Counted from the first letter of the stretch, positions 34,562 to 46,208 are shown. The stretch: 64,000 nt of DNA from Heterobilharzia americana (GCA_944470555.2 OX104127.1:154643776-154707775); one strand, 5' to 3'. Made by a program: numbers and translations. The notes: generated by a model not told the origin, from the sequence alone.

Positions 34562-34960
34562 TTACTCACCGCTCGTTAAATTCTTCGGTAGTTGTATTAG
34601 TTTACTACGTGCGGGACTCTGGATATTTGGTTGGCCAATGAGGAGCATGATGTCGTCTATGTAAGGTACATTAAGAATCCTGCATACCCCAGGGTCATTG
34701 ATGTAGTGGTTCAAGGTTGACTGAAATTGAGGTGTGGCCTTGCGGCATCGGACATTATGCGGCAAACTGTTCCTAGTGTTAGCGCAACGAACCGGTAAAA
34801 GCGAATATTTAAGCTGTTCGGACGCAGATGGTAGTGTGACCAGGCAATCTTGCTGTCATATCATTTCGGCGATGAGTGCGAAAACCTACGTACTGGCCAC
34901 TACCAAATACAAGATCAATAATTGTTTTTGACAGATAGCCAGACATACTCTTAGCTTTAT
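34562..34960 (-). pseudogene. Decayed LTR-type reverse-transcriptase fragment
   Basis: On the minus strand 34765-34562 reads A-T-P-Q-F-Q-S-T-L-N-H-Y, then V-P-Y-I-D-D-I-M. This resembles the N-A-P-A-T-F-Q and Y-I-D-D motifs of a Ty3/Gypsy-like RT in the right order and spacing. The segment before it is broken by stops. It is older than the element at 16.6 kb and of another lineage. Confidence 0.4.
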
Positions 34961-36459
34961 ATGATCCTCGGATTCGTCTATTCAGGTGATGCTTGCAGTA
35001 ATTTTATGAAGTCCCATTTTGTAACACTTTTCGTTGCATTTTATACTCTTGGCTCCGAATGTGGTGGGATAATTTTAAGCGCTGTCTGAATAACCAGTAA
35101 CATGCCTTGTTGAGCATCTCAGACAATTTTAACCCAAACTTTTCGTCGTTTGCCAGCCGTCTGACCTGGCGAATCATGTCACGTGGGTGCATGGATCTCT
35201 TCTTTTCCGTTGGCGCTGTGCGGCCTTTGCTTCTTTCACTGTACAGGCTTACAGGTTAGGGATGCCGAGATTGAATGATCTTACGTATGCTCTATGACTT
35301 GATTTTCAATTAAAGACAGCATGGCTGCCACTGACTGTGAAAACTGGAAAATGCTAGTCATACGGCTGCTAACCCTTCAAAGATGTCTGGCAATTTATCT
35401 GTTACACCTGAAATGAAGTATACGGTCCTGGGACGAAAGTATATTTTGCCCTCAATAAATAGGGGGCATGTGCAAATGGTTTAGCTAGAAATGTATCCAC
35501 TTCCGCTATCGATGAATTTGCTCGAAATACTTATTCAACGATCATTTCCTACTTGCCATAGTGAAAGGTGACCCACAATGAGCCAAGCACTACATTTAGC
35601 ATATTGGCTTCAGCTTTATTTGCCGTTACTTGGCTACATAAGGAAACAAGATAGCCATCAACACACTTATGATCATAATTAGTGCGAGAAAGAATACACT
35701 GATCTATGGAAATGCCCACATCTAGGATCCTAGATGGACGTCCTGATTCATTTATAGATGATATCTTTGATTTGCTGGCCGAAACCGTTTTCATAGGGGC
35801 TGGTGTTTTCTCAGATAGATTTGATTAGTACCAATGAAAAAGGTTCCTATGGATCATAAAATCACCTGTGATATCAGCTATACTTAGTTTGTTGCGTTTA
35901 TTTCCGCAGCGTACCTATGGGTGGTGCCTAGCCTGTGCCAGAAACGAGCCAAGACTGCCCGTTGGTTTGTAGTGATAGGAGAATAAGCGAACTTACGGCA
36001 TCTAAGCCTGTTAGATGAAAGATTCGCCTATCAACATCTCTTTTATCCTTGCTGATATCTAATATTAAAGTTTGTCGTCGGTGGGCACTAGTTTGGGTGG
36101 TTCCAATCTTATGTCATTGTCATGTGAGCTTGTCCTTGATACCATAGGACAAAAATTATGTTTGGTAACCCGAAAATATCGCGAGACCCAAGTGCGTTAA
36201 CATACTTGAAAGAGGTGATCATGCTAGTCGTAACCTGCCTTTGCGTTCTAGTAGAGAAGATTAAATTCCCCGTCACTTGTTCTAATGCCAGGTGGTGGCA
36301 TGATGAGATTAATGCATCCACCGAAACGATATACAGGGGCATACTAGTATACCCGCCCCTAGGATGTGAAGTGTGACCGGACAGATGAGCTAAAAATTCT
36401 CATTCCGAAGCAAACGTTGGTGTGTCCCGATAGTGCGCACTTGTATCGCAGACTCTGAC
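34961..36459. other. Unassigned retroelement-like debris
   Basis: Minus-strand open stretches at 35004-35192, 35549-35794 and 36109-36342 may be further pieces of the decayed element or the flank of the BEL/Pao LTR. None shows a motif I can name. Confidence 0.25.
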
Positions 36460-36811
36460 TGCTACGCCAAATCCGGTAAGTAGCACGTAACAAAGATACG
36501 AGTTTTCGTAGTTCCGAAAACACAAAGCAAAACCGACCAAGTCCGAAACAATTGGTTGCCAAAATCGAATGTATATTCAAACAGTAAGTGAGCCCTACGA
36601 AAATTGGTCTTTGCGACAAAATATATGTAAAAAGCTTAATTACAAACCTTCGATTTTGACGGCTACTATGGTTCTTATCCGAAAAGAAATATAATTGTAA
36701 CGCTAAACGAAACGATAGGTTAAATGTGGTTGTACGAACGAATTGAATGAAGTAAAACGAAAAGAGCGGTCAATGTTTTTGAATACATTAGGAGAACAAA
36801 ATCAGAACACA
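36460..36811 (-). repeat. BEL/Pao LTR (3' LTR)
   Basis: 352 bp, running (minus strand) from tgtgttctgattttg to ggcgtagca. Only a few differences from the LTRs in the arms were noticed, for example gattt for gattc near the end. The homology stops sharply at both ends, which defines the LTR. No target duplication could be checked because the other end is missing. Confidence 0.8.
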
Positions 36812-36960
36812 CGCAATACTCTCACACCAAAGCACTTTAGTTTCTTTTCAGACATTAGTATTCAGTAACGTTCATCACACCCGACAGACGGACTTCTGCA
36901 TACATATATCCCTAAGTGGTTCCCAGGGCTTACACCAGTATGCATGTGGATCCCCTACCA

Positions 36961-37194
36961 CTACCCTCCATCCGACGCCTCCAGGAGACACACTTTACTA
37001 ACGTATCCAACTAGTGTTCCCTTGGCCATTTTCAGTTCTATTTTTCTAACTAACCTATCCTCACCGCACACTACTCGATGCACCAGTCCTAAAGGCGACT
37101 TATTTATATCCCCTATGTCTAAAACTATCATGACCAAGTCACTTACTTGAATGTTTCTCTCAAGATTCTTTCCTTTATGCCATTGTTGTGACAA
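36961..37194 (-). pseudogene. BEL/Pao pol C-terminal domain
   Basis: A 78-codon piece with W-H-K-G-K-N-L then V-S-D-L-V-M-I, P-L-G-L-V-H-R-V, a K-M-A-K-G-T run and V-S-K-V-C-L-L-E. This is the order of the beta-rich domain that follows integrase in BEL/Pao pol proteins. It lies just upstream of the LTR, as expected for the end of pol. Frame is separate from the integrase piece. Confidence 0.7.
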
Positions 37195-37299
37195 TTAAAC
37201 ATAGTTCTTAGACCAACTTTTGCAGAATGCTTCTGCCGGATAATTAGCTTGTCTCCATCTCTCAGAAAATCGATCACTTCCATATATTCCTCCTAGCCC

Positions 37300-37656
37300 T
37301 TATAAGCTGTCTCTTAACAGCAACAACTTCGCTGGAGTTAGTGCTGTTAGATCTTCAACATTGGACGTAAGTGAAACCAATGGACGGTTGTTGATTATAC
37401 GTTCAGCCTCCGTCATAAATGTCATGGGACTTCTTTCCATTAGTGGCTGCTCATTCTCTAGAACGCTTAATACTTCGCTTATTGTACGTATCATGCGTTC
37501 CCAAATCCCGCCCCAGTAGCCTGCCACCAGAGGATTAAAATGCCAGTCAATTCCTCTGCCAAGCAAGTTACCATTAATCCACTCCTGTTTCCATTCTGTC
37601 AAATATTTATGCAGCCCGCTGTTGGCTCCTACCAAGTTACATACGCTGTCAATCAA
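37300..37656 (-). pseudogene. BEL/Pao integrase, C-terminal part of the catalytic core
   Basis: A 118-codon open piece. D-S-V-C-N-L-V-G-A corresponds to the D-N-G-T-N-F-V-G-A motif with the second catalytic aspartate. W-H-F-N-P then W-G-G-I-W-E-R-M-I-R carries the glutamate in the position of the third catalytic residue. A-E-R-I-I-N-N-R-P-L and L-T-P-A-K-L-L-L-L follow, as in other BEL/Pao integrases. The N-terminal zinc finger is not in this frame. Non-functional alone. Confidence 0.8.
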
Positions 37657-37846
37657 TATCTCCCTTGGGTATCCCCTTCTACTGAGCCGTAATGAATGAG
37701 CCTGTTGTAAAACTATGTGCCACTTCTAGGTGAATGGCTCACATTTTGAGGCAAGTAAACACACATTCACAACGCTTTCTGAGCTTCTACCTCACACGAC
37801 TAAAATGGGGCCGAAATAATCTGCCCCGATGCAAGAAAGGAGGAAA

Positions 37847-38110
37847 CTATCTTCGACCCTGATTTAAGGTAAACGCGCCATCAGCTAGTGTTGTGTTCGT
37901 GGCAACCCGTAAGGTATGTAAGGTTAAAGATTCTCGGGATCCCTTCCAATGGAACATCAAGGAATGGCGCTTGAACCTCGTAAGCCAGGCTACGGCCTTC
38001 AACAGTTTCACCCAGTCTGAAAAGTAATTGGCAAACGGATCCAAACTATCATTCTTAATAACCATGTTAACCGTTGCAATCCTGCTCGGGAACTTCATCA
38101 TCCTAGCCAA
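37847..38110 (-). pseudogene. BEL/Pao pol, segment between RNase H and integrase
   Basis: The stretch has D-P-F-A-N-Y-F-S-D-W, then L-L-K-A-V-A-W-L-T-R-F, matching the helical W-x-x-L-x-R-A-V-A-W-L-x-R-F linker of BEL/Pao pols, and ends out of frame. The intervening RNase H is not recognisable. Confidence 0.55.
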
Positions 38111-38330
38111 GGCCTGCCTTACACAGACGCTGGAGCAACAGTTTCGCTGGAAGAAGGATTGGCGCCAACGGTCCTATTGGGTCACATGAAGAGGCCACCA
38201 CAGACAGAATACCCCACTTAGTTATAGCTTTACTGGGCAACTTAACGTTATAAACAGAGGAGTCACTTTTGGTATCCCAGGATAAATTTAACGGTACGCC
38301 CTGTTGGCAGCTTCCCTACATCGATTTTAC

Positions 38331-38893
38331 CTACTGCCTAGCTTCGTTCACTTGGGGTATTGACACTACAACTTGCAGGCAATTACTGATCCATCTGGTC
38401 AGCCTAAAACCTCTCATCTTGATAACATTCCGTAATCGCTGAACTAGGGAAATACCGTCAGAGACGTTGTCAGTTGAAACCAAATCATCATCTACATAGA
38501 AATTTTTGTTAACAACCTCCTTAACTGCACTGCACTCCACAGAACCGAAGGTGTCTACGGTTTTTCCGAGCGCATAGTTAGCGCGGAAAGGCGATGAAAC
38601 CTCACCAGATGGATGAACAGTCAGCTGATATTGCGTAGCCTCCAGGTTTATATCATCATGCTTCCACCACAGGAGACCAAATGCTGATTTGTCATACTCC
38701 AGAATCGTGACTTGTTGGAAAAAAAATTTCTTTTGTATCAGCTGCAACAGCAGTGGCTCCCGCTCTCAATCTCAGAGGTACCCCATATTTGGTCCTTGCA
38801 GGAGTTGTTCATTCGGTGACGTACCATGATGCGTGGCCGCACATTCACACACTATTCCCAGTTTCTCAGGCTTGTCGGTGTTTGTGACCAGAT
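38331..38893 (-). pseudogene. BEL/Pao reverse transcriptase core
   Basis: The open piece 38747-38331 reads F-G-L-L-W-W, then L-T-V-H-P-S-G-E-V-S-S-P-F-R-A-N-Y-A-L and F-Y-V-D-D-D-L-V-S (Y-V-D-D at residues 84-87), and F-R-L-T-R-W-I-S-N. These are the diagnostic BEL/Pao RT blocks. Upstream in another frame, 38893-38760 reads T-D-K-P-E-K-L-G-I-V-C-E-C-A-A and N-E-Q-L-L-Q-G-P-N-M, the preceding RT block, so at least one frameshift is present. The domain stops at 38893. Confidence 0.75.
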
Positions 38894-39145
38894 AATAATA
38901 ATAATAAATTTCATACAACAAAGGTTACATGAATACAAACCAGTTTACAGGTTTGATCACTTTGGTAATGAGAGATGACTATTATGTACAATGTTATGCT
39001 ATACATTAGATGCTGTGATTTATGGCATATAGGAGGTGTGTTGAAGCAGGCTCAGTTCGAATTTGAAGATTATCCGGTCATCGTTTGAATCATCCAATAT
39101 TCTTGAAGGTGAGGCCGCATCACATGCATGACCTTGGGTGTGCGC

Positions 39146-39478
39146 GTTCGTCATCACGTTTTGATGGCAATATTTCCCACTGACGAATGCGATTTGTAGG
39201 ATTCCATTTGAATGCAGGACTGGTTAAGTAAATCTGAAAAGTGAATAACAAAAGCGAGCAGCAGGCGAAATTTGTAACAGGAGCACAAAAATACGCAGGA
39301 GTAGATCGACCATGATACATCTGGGTGAGTTTGTACTGACTATTAAACTTACTTGAGGAAGTGTCCAGAACCAACTGTTTAGAGGTAAGCTTAGGTGGAA
39401 GAAGATGAAGGTGCGCACGACAGTAATGAAAGTCAGTCTGAAGCTGAAGATATCACTACGAAATAGAAAGATTAGAGG
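39146..39478 (+). repeat. Dispersed repeat R1, copy 2
   Basis: Diverged direct partner of 33956-34268, lying between the BEL/Pao fragment and the 3' end of the non-LTR copy. Nature unknown. Confidence 0.6.
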
Positions 39479-39576
39479 ATATTTGACCAGGTATTAACTT
39501 GTTATATACCTATGTACAAGCGTATGATGAAGTTATAAACATTTAGGTGAAATTCGTGGTTTTTTTTTTTTGTTTT

Positions 39577-41830
39577 AGGACGGACCACCCTTTATCTGGT
39601 CACGAGGGGATGATCATGGTGTTGCCTGTTGAGCATTACCATATCGGGTCTACCGAAACTATGTTGGTGCAGAGTACTTAGATGTAAGTACTGATGACAA
39701 AGGGCAAATAATAAAGAGTTGCATGCTATGAAAATGCACCGACAGACAGTTCTTTTATCTTTTCGGAGTAGAGAGATTACTTTAAGGGGCGATTTTTAGG
39801 AAATAGGTGTTAAGTCGTGAGATCGGTTAGGTTGTGAAGAAAAGTAGGTTACATTTGAGTATCTAATAAGTTCACTGTAGCATATCGTGTCGCACTCCGC
39901 TTCCTGTTCACTCTTGGTCATTTTTTTTTAAGAAATTAGATTTTAACTTAACTATTGCGTTTAGTTTTCGGCATTGTATACTTATGTCATTGCTGTTAGT
40001 CTCCCTTGAGTCTAGGTACCAGTAGTACCTTAGTGCATGGCATTACCGTTTGTGGTTTGGCCGTCAACGAATTGATGAGATTCGTTAGATAGGAGGAATT
40101 TACTAAGTAGTCGTTGAAACTGGCCGAGCGAACGGCATGCTCGTATAGGAGCGGGAAGTTTGTTCCACAGCATACTGTATTGCGTTATGAAAAACCTACA
40201 TCGAAGTTTTGAGCGATACTTATTTATTGGGATGATGTTCTCGCTATTACGCAGATTATATGCCTGTGTTGTTTTAAAAGTGACAGCACATTTCGTTTTA
40301 GGGTTTGTAAATAAAAGACGAAAAAGAAGTGTTAAGTTGAGCTTCAGGCGTCTCAGCCAGAGTGATTCTAGTCCTAGTTTTTTGCATCTTGCTTCGTAAG
40401 GAAGTCCTTCGTTATGTATTAGTAGGCGCCGAGTAAAGTTCCGTTGAATGTTCTCTACTCGAATTCTGTCCGACACATTCATGCTACCATAGATAACGGT
40501 GCAGTACTCTAATATTGGGCGAACCATAGCCTTGTACAGTATAAGTTTTGCCTCAGGTATGAGTATGTTTCTGTGTAGAAGACCGATGAGTCTTCTGCCC
40601 TTGGAAACTACTGAGTCTGCATACTCCGTAAAAGTCAAACTTCTGGAGTAAGTGATTCCGAGGTCTTTCACAGTGTTGTATACCTGCAGTGCAATATCAC
40701 CCAAGTGTAGTGTTACTTCTGGGTGGGATTTATTGAAATGGAGGATGCCACTTTTATTTGGGTTTAGAGGGAGCTGCCAGGTCTCGCTCCATATGAATAT
40801 CCTCTTCAGATCTTCTTGTATTTGAGAGAAACCCTGTGTTAGTGCTGCAGGAGAAAAGCTGTAGACTATCTTCAAGTCGTCAGCGAAAAGGTAGGGTATG
40901 CCATTTCGGATAACACTGCAGATATCGTTTACATAGATTAGGAAAAGTATCGGTCCTAGCACACTACCCTGGACGACACCACTTTGTATAAGTCTAGGGG
41001 TGGAGTAGCAATTACTGAATTTTACTACTTGGAAGCGACCCTCTAAAGATGTTCTGAGCCAGGACAGTAACGGGTCTCGGAAACCATATGATTGCAACTT
41101 AGTGACCAGGCGTTTGTGAGGCACCTTATCGAATGCTTGCTTGAAGTCTAAGAAAAGGGTAGTTACAAATAGGCCTTGGTCACGCTTGCTTGTAACGTTG
41201 TCTAGATAGTCAAGATAGCTTGTAGTGCATGACCGGCCTTTCAAGAATCCATGTTGTGCTGGTGAGAGTAATTGGTTAGTCGTCATATAGTCGACAACTG
41301 CTTTCACAATCACCTTTTCCATAGTCCTGGATACTACTGACGTGATGTTTATAGGTCGGTAGTTTTCTATATTAGATGTTGGTCCACATTTATGCTTAGG
41401 ACATATGTATGATAGTTTCCAGTTCTCAGGGTAATTGCCACTGGAGAGGGACGTATTAAAGAGCTTCAAGAGAATCAGCGGTATATCTTCGCCACCTCTT
41501 TTTAACAAGATGGTTGGAATTCCATCAGGCCCCGCACTGTATGAGGTTCGAAGTGATGCTATAGCTAGAGAAATGTTTTGTTTAGAGAAGAGCACTGTAC
41601 TTATGGAGTGAGTTGGTGTTGACGGTGCACCAATGACTTTTATTTCGTCCTCTTGTGTAAAGCAGCTAGCAAACTGGTAACCGAACAGCTCGCTGATTTG
41701 TAGTGGGTCGTCGTAGAGGATGCCGTTGTCCATGATTAAACTAGGGGTACTATTTCTGGAGCTACTTATCCGGGTTTTCATCAGTCTCGCTAGTGCTTCT
41801 GTATTACTACATTGGATGCGTTCTTGTTTA
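39577..41830 (-). mobile_element. Jockey/CR1-like non-LTR copy A, 5'-truncated
   Basis: Starts (minus strand) inside the RT at 41830, where similarity to copy B stops, and runs to the 3' end at 39577, followed by an A-rich tail (T-run at 39560-39576 on the plus strand). It contains an intact 583-codon RT portion and a 450-bp 3' UTR. Very similar to copy B (50424-55594) and copy C (62534 onward). 5' truncation with a poly(A)-like tail is what target-primed reverse transcription leaves. Confidence 0.88.
40030..41781 (-). CDS. Non-LTR reverse transcriptase, copy A (N-terminally truncated)
   Basis: 583 codons open. RT blocks in order: S-A-G-P-D-G-I-P (82-89), N-Y-R-P-I-N-I-T-S (140-148), L-D-F-K-Q-A-F-D-K-V-P-H (211-222), G-V-V-Q-G-S-V-L-G-P (268-277) and F-A-D-D-L-K (299-304), followed by the thumb and C-terminal region. 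The first methionine is internal: in copy B the frame continues 180 residues further upstream to the endonuclease. The protein lacks the endonuclease and so could not support retrotransposition alone. Confidence 0.85.
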   Translation of the reverse strand: MKTRISSSRNSTPSLIMDNGILYDDPLQISELFGYQFASCFTQEDEIKVIGAPSTPTHSISTVLFSKQNISLAIASLRTSYSAGPDGIPTILLKRGGEDIPLILLKLFNTSLSSGNYPENWKLSYICPKHKCGPTSNIENYRPINITSVVSRTMEKVIVKAVVDYMTTNQLLSPAQHGFLKGRSCTTSYLDYLDNVTSKRDQGLFVTTLFLDFKQAFDKVPHKRLVTKLQSYGFRDPLLSWLRTSLEGRFQVVKFSNCYSTPRLIQSGVVQGSVLGPILFLIYVNDICSVIRNGIPYLFADDLKIVYSFSPAALTQGFSQIQEDLKRIFIWSETWQLPLNPNKSGILHFNKSHPEVTLHLGDIALQVYNTVKDLGITYSRSLTFTEYADSVVSKGRRLIGLLHRNILIPEAKLILYKAMVRPILEYCTVIYGSMNVSDRIRVENIQRNFTRRLLIHNEGLPYEARCKKLGLESLWLRRLKLNLTLLFRLLFTNPKTKCAVTFKTTQAYNLRNSENIIPINKYRSKLRCRFFITQYSMLWNKLPAPIRACRSLGQFQRLLSKFLLSNESHQFVDGQTTNGNAMH

Positions 41831-43620
41831 GGTGTACAGCTTCAGGAAGAGTTCCGAAGTGAGGATCTCTAGCTGTCCGCGCATAAACTGCAGTACTGCG
41901 TGAACTCTGGAGACATCTCCTATGTAATCGGAGCTAGTGTCTAGCTTTTCAGTCGGTTTCACTCACGGGTCTTTCTCTGTGGTGGCATGACAAAATTGAG
42001 TTCCACAGAGACAAGGGGACACGTTCTGAGTCAGGGGAGGGGGAAACATAGTTCCGGATTTATCCAGATTAATTGCCAGTCCATTATTGTCCACCCGCTC
42101 TGTAAGCAATCTGGGATCACATTGCAGCTCACTTGGTCAGTAGTTCCTTGTATGTTTTAGACCTAGGTCTTCGGACAGAGTTGGCCAACCACCCTTGGAG
42201 GCGTTCTAAGCTTGGTTTTTCCTTCATGAGAGGAGGTGGAAGACTATAGTTCTGAACTATAGGTGAGGCCCTGTGAAGCTGTTGAAAATTTGGTTGAAAC
42301 GTCTATGATCCAATTGTCCGGAAAATTTTCCAAGGGTTACTGGCACCGAGTTCCCACGAAATGTGCTACTGTCACAGTTGAGTAGTGAGGGACTAAAACG
42401 TCAAAGTCCTTCTCCGTCCGCAAGTTCCGTGCGTTTTAGATGGTACACATTGTGTCTTAAGTGTAAGACCTTGGGTTTTTCAGGAGTATGTGCGACCTCA
42501 TTATTGTGTCTAGTTATAAAGTTGGATAAAGTCTTCTAGTGGAGACATAGTGTCCTCCCTACTTCTGATTTCTCCCCATGGTTTAATAGTATTGGCGAAA
42601 AAGGGCTTCTTGAGAGACATATGGAGACAAATAGTCTACGTATGATAGAAGAAAAAGAGGCTCTAGTGATAGACCTGATGGAATTCCACTAGCGCACTTT
42701 ATTACTCTAGACAGAGAAAAACCTAGCCGATGTCTAAATAGACGGCTTCGTCGGTGTGAGGACGACCACTCAATGAACGAGGCTTTGATCACGATTAATT
42801 TTAGTTCACCGACAAAGCGGCCGTAATTGACACGATCAAACGTCACAGAAAGTTCCAAACGAATTACATAAATTAGGCATATATGACCGATATTATTAAT
42901 CCATCCATCCGCCGAGGTGGCCACGTTAGTAATGCAAGAGTACCTCCTAAATCCGTGGTGCATAAAGAGGTTAATCGCCATGGAATGATCCTTCAGTCCA
43001 GTGTAAATTAACGACTCCATCCGTTTAGAACTTATGGATGAGGGTGCCTTCAGTCCGTATTTCTCTAGATTGCCTCGTTAGGCTTAAGATATTGACGTCA
43101 TGCAGCTCAACTCTTTGGAAATGGGCGCTGCCACTGACTTAAAGAATCTTCAAATAACTTGCTGAAAGGTTCACTCCGTGTTGATGCTCCTTTACGCAGT
43201 GCCGTGGAGTAGATCTGCCTGACCCTGGGGAGGTATCTCTTACGAGCAGCTACAGCCTTCGTTGTACTAGCTCAACACCTGAGTCAGTGATCTAGAGTTC
43301 TACTTCTTTAGTGGGATAGTGATTAACTCCTGAGTCTGCTTTTGGCGACAAAGGTATTTGCAACTACTGATTATCTAAGAGTTCAGCTGCTTCACTATCA
43401 CTACTGGTTGACCCGTTGGACCCTACCAGCTGAGAGACTCCTAGGACGATGCAGCATAGCCTAACAGACGTCTTGGGTTTTGAGCAAATATGTCTGTAAG
43501 CCCAACTCAATACCGTTGCCGATCGATATTGGCTGAAGTTTGAATCTGACGAAAGAGACGCTAAAACTACCAAGCAGCCCTACAAACTTCCCTCACGATG
43601 CATTTAGAGGAAGATCAAAG
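41831..43620 (-). pseudogene. Degenerate older non-LTR reverse transcriptase (left arm)
   Basis: On the minus strand: S-D-S-N-F-S-Q-Y-R-S-A near 43540 and G-S-N-G-S-T-S-S-D-S-E-A-A-E-L-L near 43390 (pre-RT block). Then H-H-G-F-R-R-Y-S-C-I-T-N, L-S-V-T-F-D-R-V-N-Y and K-C-A-S-G-I-P-S-G-L-S-L-E-P-L (43020-42583), and near 42080 N-N-G-L-A-I-N-L-D-K-S-G-T. Order and spacing are right for a Jockey/CR1-type RT, but the active-site F/Y-A-D-D is lost and stops are frequent. It is joined at 41830 to the young copy A. Confidence 0.65.
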
Positions 43621-46208
43621 CCTAGTACTTACTCCCACTTCACGGTATCAAGGCCGCCTTTGTGGCAAATAATTCCCGAAAATCAATAGCTCGGGGTTCA
43701 GTGGCAAAAGAGACCGGTGCTTACCACCACAGTTTTAAGGAGCTCGTCTATCTGAAGTCACCCGGGGAATCACATACGTCGTCCGGGAAGATTTCTTGTT
43801 GAGGTGCACTCTTGTTTACAATTCACTAGCCAATGCATCTCGGATTACTGACACGTTCCGACAAAATGTTCTCATCTGGTCAACAAATTACTTCTTTCTC
43901 TTTGTTGGCTTCACCTATGGCTGACAAGTACAACGAATTATTGGTTGGCCGGTTCACTGGTTCATGCTGTGATAAAAACCTATAGCTTTGCGTCAGTTTT
44001 GTTCGAATATTTTTGCTGCACGCAATGACTTGTTTTCGTGCGTATTTTCTTTCGTGGGACAACGAGGAAATCTCACATCTTCTAATTCGCGTTTAAAGAT
44101 TAGAAGCGTATCAATGGTAGTGTTCCTGAAGACCTCAAAAACTTCACCATGGAAGCTCTGCGGTGAACAACGACACGGTAGTTGGGAGAAATATTTTAAT
44201 CATTTCCGTGGAAAAACCTGTTGGCCTACCTTTGGATTCTCGCTTCCCACCATTTCACTCGCTGCTTGTTATTTTACATCCTAAAGCCCACAGTGTTCAC
44301 GGATCTACACCATTTCCTGGTTATACTGAATCGCTTCCGAATTCTCTCAACGTATTTGCAACTCATTGTAGGGGTTATCGCACACAACTCATATCAAAAC
44401 TGTCGCCTTAACCTTTCGTTTTTGAAAGCCACTTTCAGTAGGCGAACCATGGAGATCTTTGTTCCACCTTACCACTAGACTGGCTTTCATCTGAATCATC
44501 CCAACACGCATTTTACTTTTTACTTGATGACTCTAGTTGTGGGCAGTGGATGCTCCCGTCCAGTTATGTGTATTTTTGGAGACAATAATTATCAAAGGGG
44601 TTTCAGGTGCATGCAAACTGTTGAGTTCATTAGAACTTTGATGAATAAGCTATTTACATCTCGATATTGAAGCGAAAATCCAAGCATTTAAGAGGTATGT
44701 TGACCTGAGTAGATTCGATGGTTAGGCAGCTTCTGTAGTTTCGCCATTAGCCATCCTAGTACGGTTTACGTTGATCCGTAAGAAAAACTATCAGTCACTA
44801 CCCTTGAAGTAGTTAAAGCTTCTTCGCTGAGGGAGACTAAATGCACTAATTTTGACTCCTGAAAGACTTCGATGTCAGTCACTTGACCTTTGCACCCCAC
44901 TCGCAAAGAGACTTACACCTGTTACGCACGGTCTCAGCTCTTGGAGATTAATCTCCATCTTTTCGTTTACACAGAATCATTTCAGTATATTGGCGTTCCA
45001 AGTAGGTTTTCTATAGCTTCAACCGGTTAATTTAGAAATTGTGCTACATTTTAAGGCGATTTCAGTCATTTGCTCTGAATTGGCTTGTCTGTGTTGTGAT
45101 ATCCATTGGCATATAAAAATGTGGCAATATATGCGTATACTGTATCTTGTTAGCGAATCCATTTGACCTTCCAAAGAAAATGATGCCTTGTTGACTTTGT
45201 GAAGCATAGGACGAACCCATACATTAAGGTTGGGATGAAATAAACCCAAGCGATTGACGATGGACCGTCGCAGCGAAAATTTGGCAGCAAGTGCTGCGTC
45301 TCCAAATATAATGACATAGATACCCCACCATGTATTTTAGATGCTGGGAGGATTACTTTCGGCACACCTGAAAATTGCCTCCGAATTGGATGCAAGACTC
45401 GATTAAAGCTGAAATAACATCTTTAACATTAGGGCTGTTTCAGATGAAATCCAGAAGACGTTTGAAAAGTTTTCCAATTAACTTTTTTATTTCGTCAAGT
45501 GAGTACCGTAACAGTAGATCACTTACAGAAAACCAAAGGTTTGGTGGATTTCATTGCTGCTGAGTTGGTGGAGCGATGAGCATTGCTGTAGCCAGCCTTA
45601 GTGTACACTGTACAAACAGCCTACATTTGGAAGCTGCTAAAAGTAAGCTCCTATGGGTCTGCAGTGTGGCGAATGTACCGTGTGAATGTAGGCGCTTGTG
45701 TAGAAGCTTTCATAGAACAGTCTGCTCACAATCTTTGAGCTTTTAACGCCATTTGACGCTATGATTTCATCAGGTTGCGAAACAGCAAAAAGAAGTAATT
45801 GAAACCTGAAAAACTACTATTATGAAAGATGGGACACAGTGTCAGAGTTGGAGGCATTTTAAGGCTGATTTAATCTTACCGTATACAGTTTTAGAGGCGG
45901 CTTAATGCGCGGAAGGATCACTTAACATCAGAAGCTGTGTAGAAATCCATCGGTATCACCTGAAAAAATAGTGTTCTATAGACCTTAGTGGCAGTATCCT
46001 AGTTAAAATTGGCAGTAACTGAGAATCTTACCCACAAGACAAATCACTCTGGTCAAATTAGGGTTGAAAGCGTCTCGAGGAATAAATCGGAAGTCAGAAA
46101 ACCCTGAGCTATGACCCCGGGGTTTAAAACCACTGGAAAATTAGAGCAAGTGAGTTTTAAGGGGATGCTGTCAAACGGTGGTGAAGAATATTCATTGTCA
46201 TTGTTGAG
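43621..46208. other. Unrecognised arm sequence (left)
   Basis: Short open stretches on both strands (such as 43988-44284 plus and 45019-45249 minus) occur identically in the other arm, so their conservation says nothing about coding. No motif, splice-bounded exon series or element end was recognised. Part may be the upstream region of the degenerate non-LTR element. Confidence 0.35.

Larger units (their letters stand above)
36460..38893 (-). mobile_element. BEL/Pao retrotransposon, 3' half
   Basis: Reading right to left it holds the RT core, the segment before integrase, the integrase end, the C-terminal domain and a 352-bp LTR, all in the correct BEL/Pao order. It begins abruptly at 38893 next to an (ATA)n run. 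It has multiple frame breaks. The same LTR occurs at 46209-46560 and 57804-58155, attached to the 5' half of such an element. It may be the missing half of the copy carried in the inverted arms. Confidence 0.8.

Noticed and set aside
38896..38915. (ATA)n run as the tail of an RTE element ending in the BEL/Pao RT
   Set aside because: Orientation is wrong for a minus-strand tail, and no RTE sequence is recognisable on the side where a plus-strand element would lie.
42583..43020. A 145-codon minus-strand open stretch as a possible host gene
   Set aside because: Its motif order is that of a degraded non-LTR RT lacking the active site, and flanking pieces of the same RT lie in other frames.
45019..45563. 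Possible host exons in the arms (donor-like gtaagt and acceptor-like tttcag on the mirror strand near 58830-58960)
   Set aside because: Splice-like signals occur but the joined frames contain stops and show no recognisable protein.
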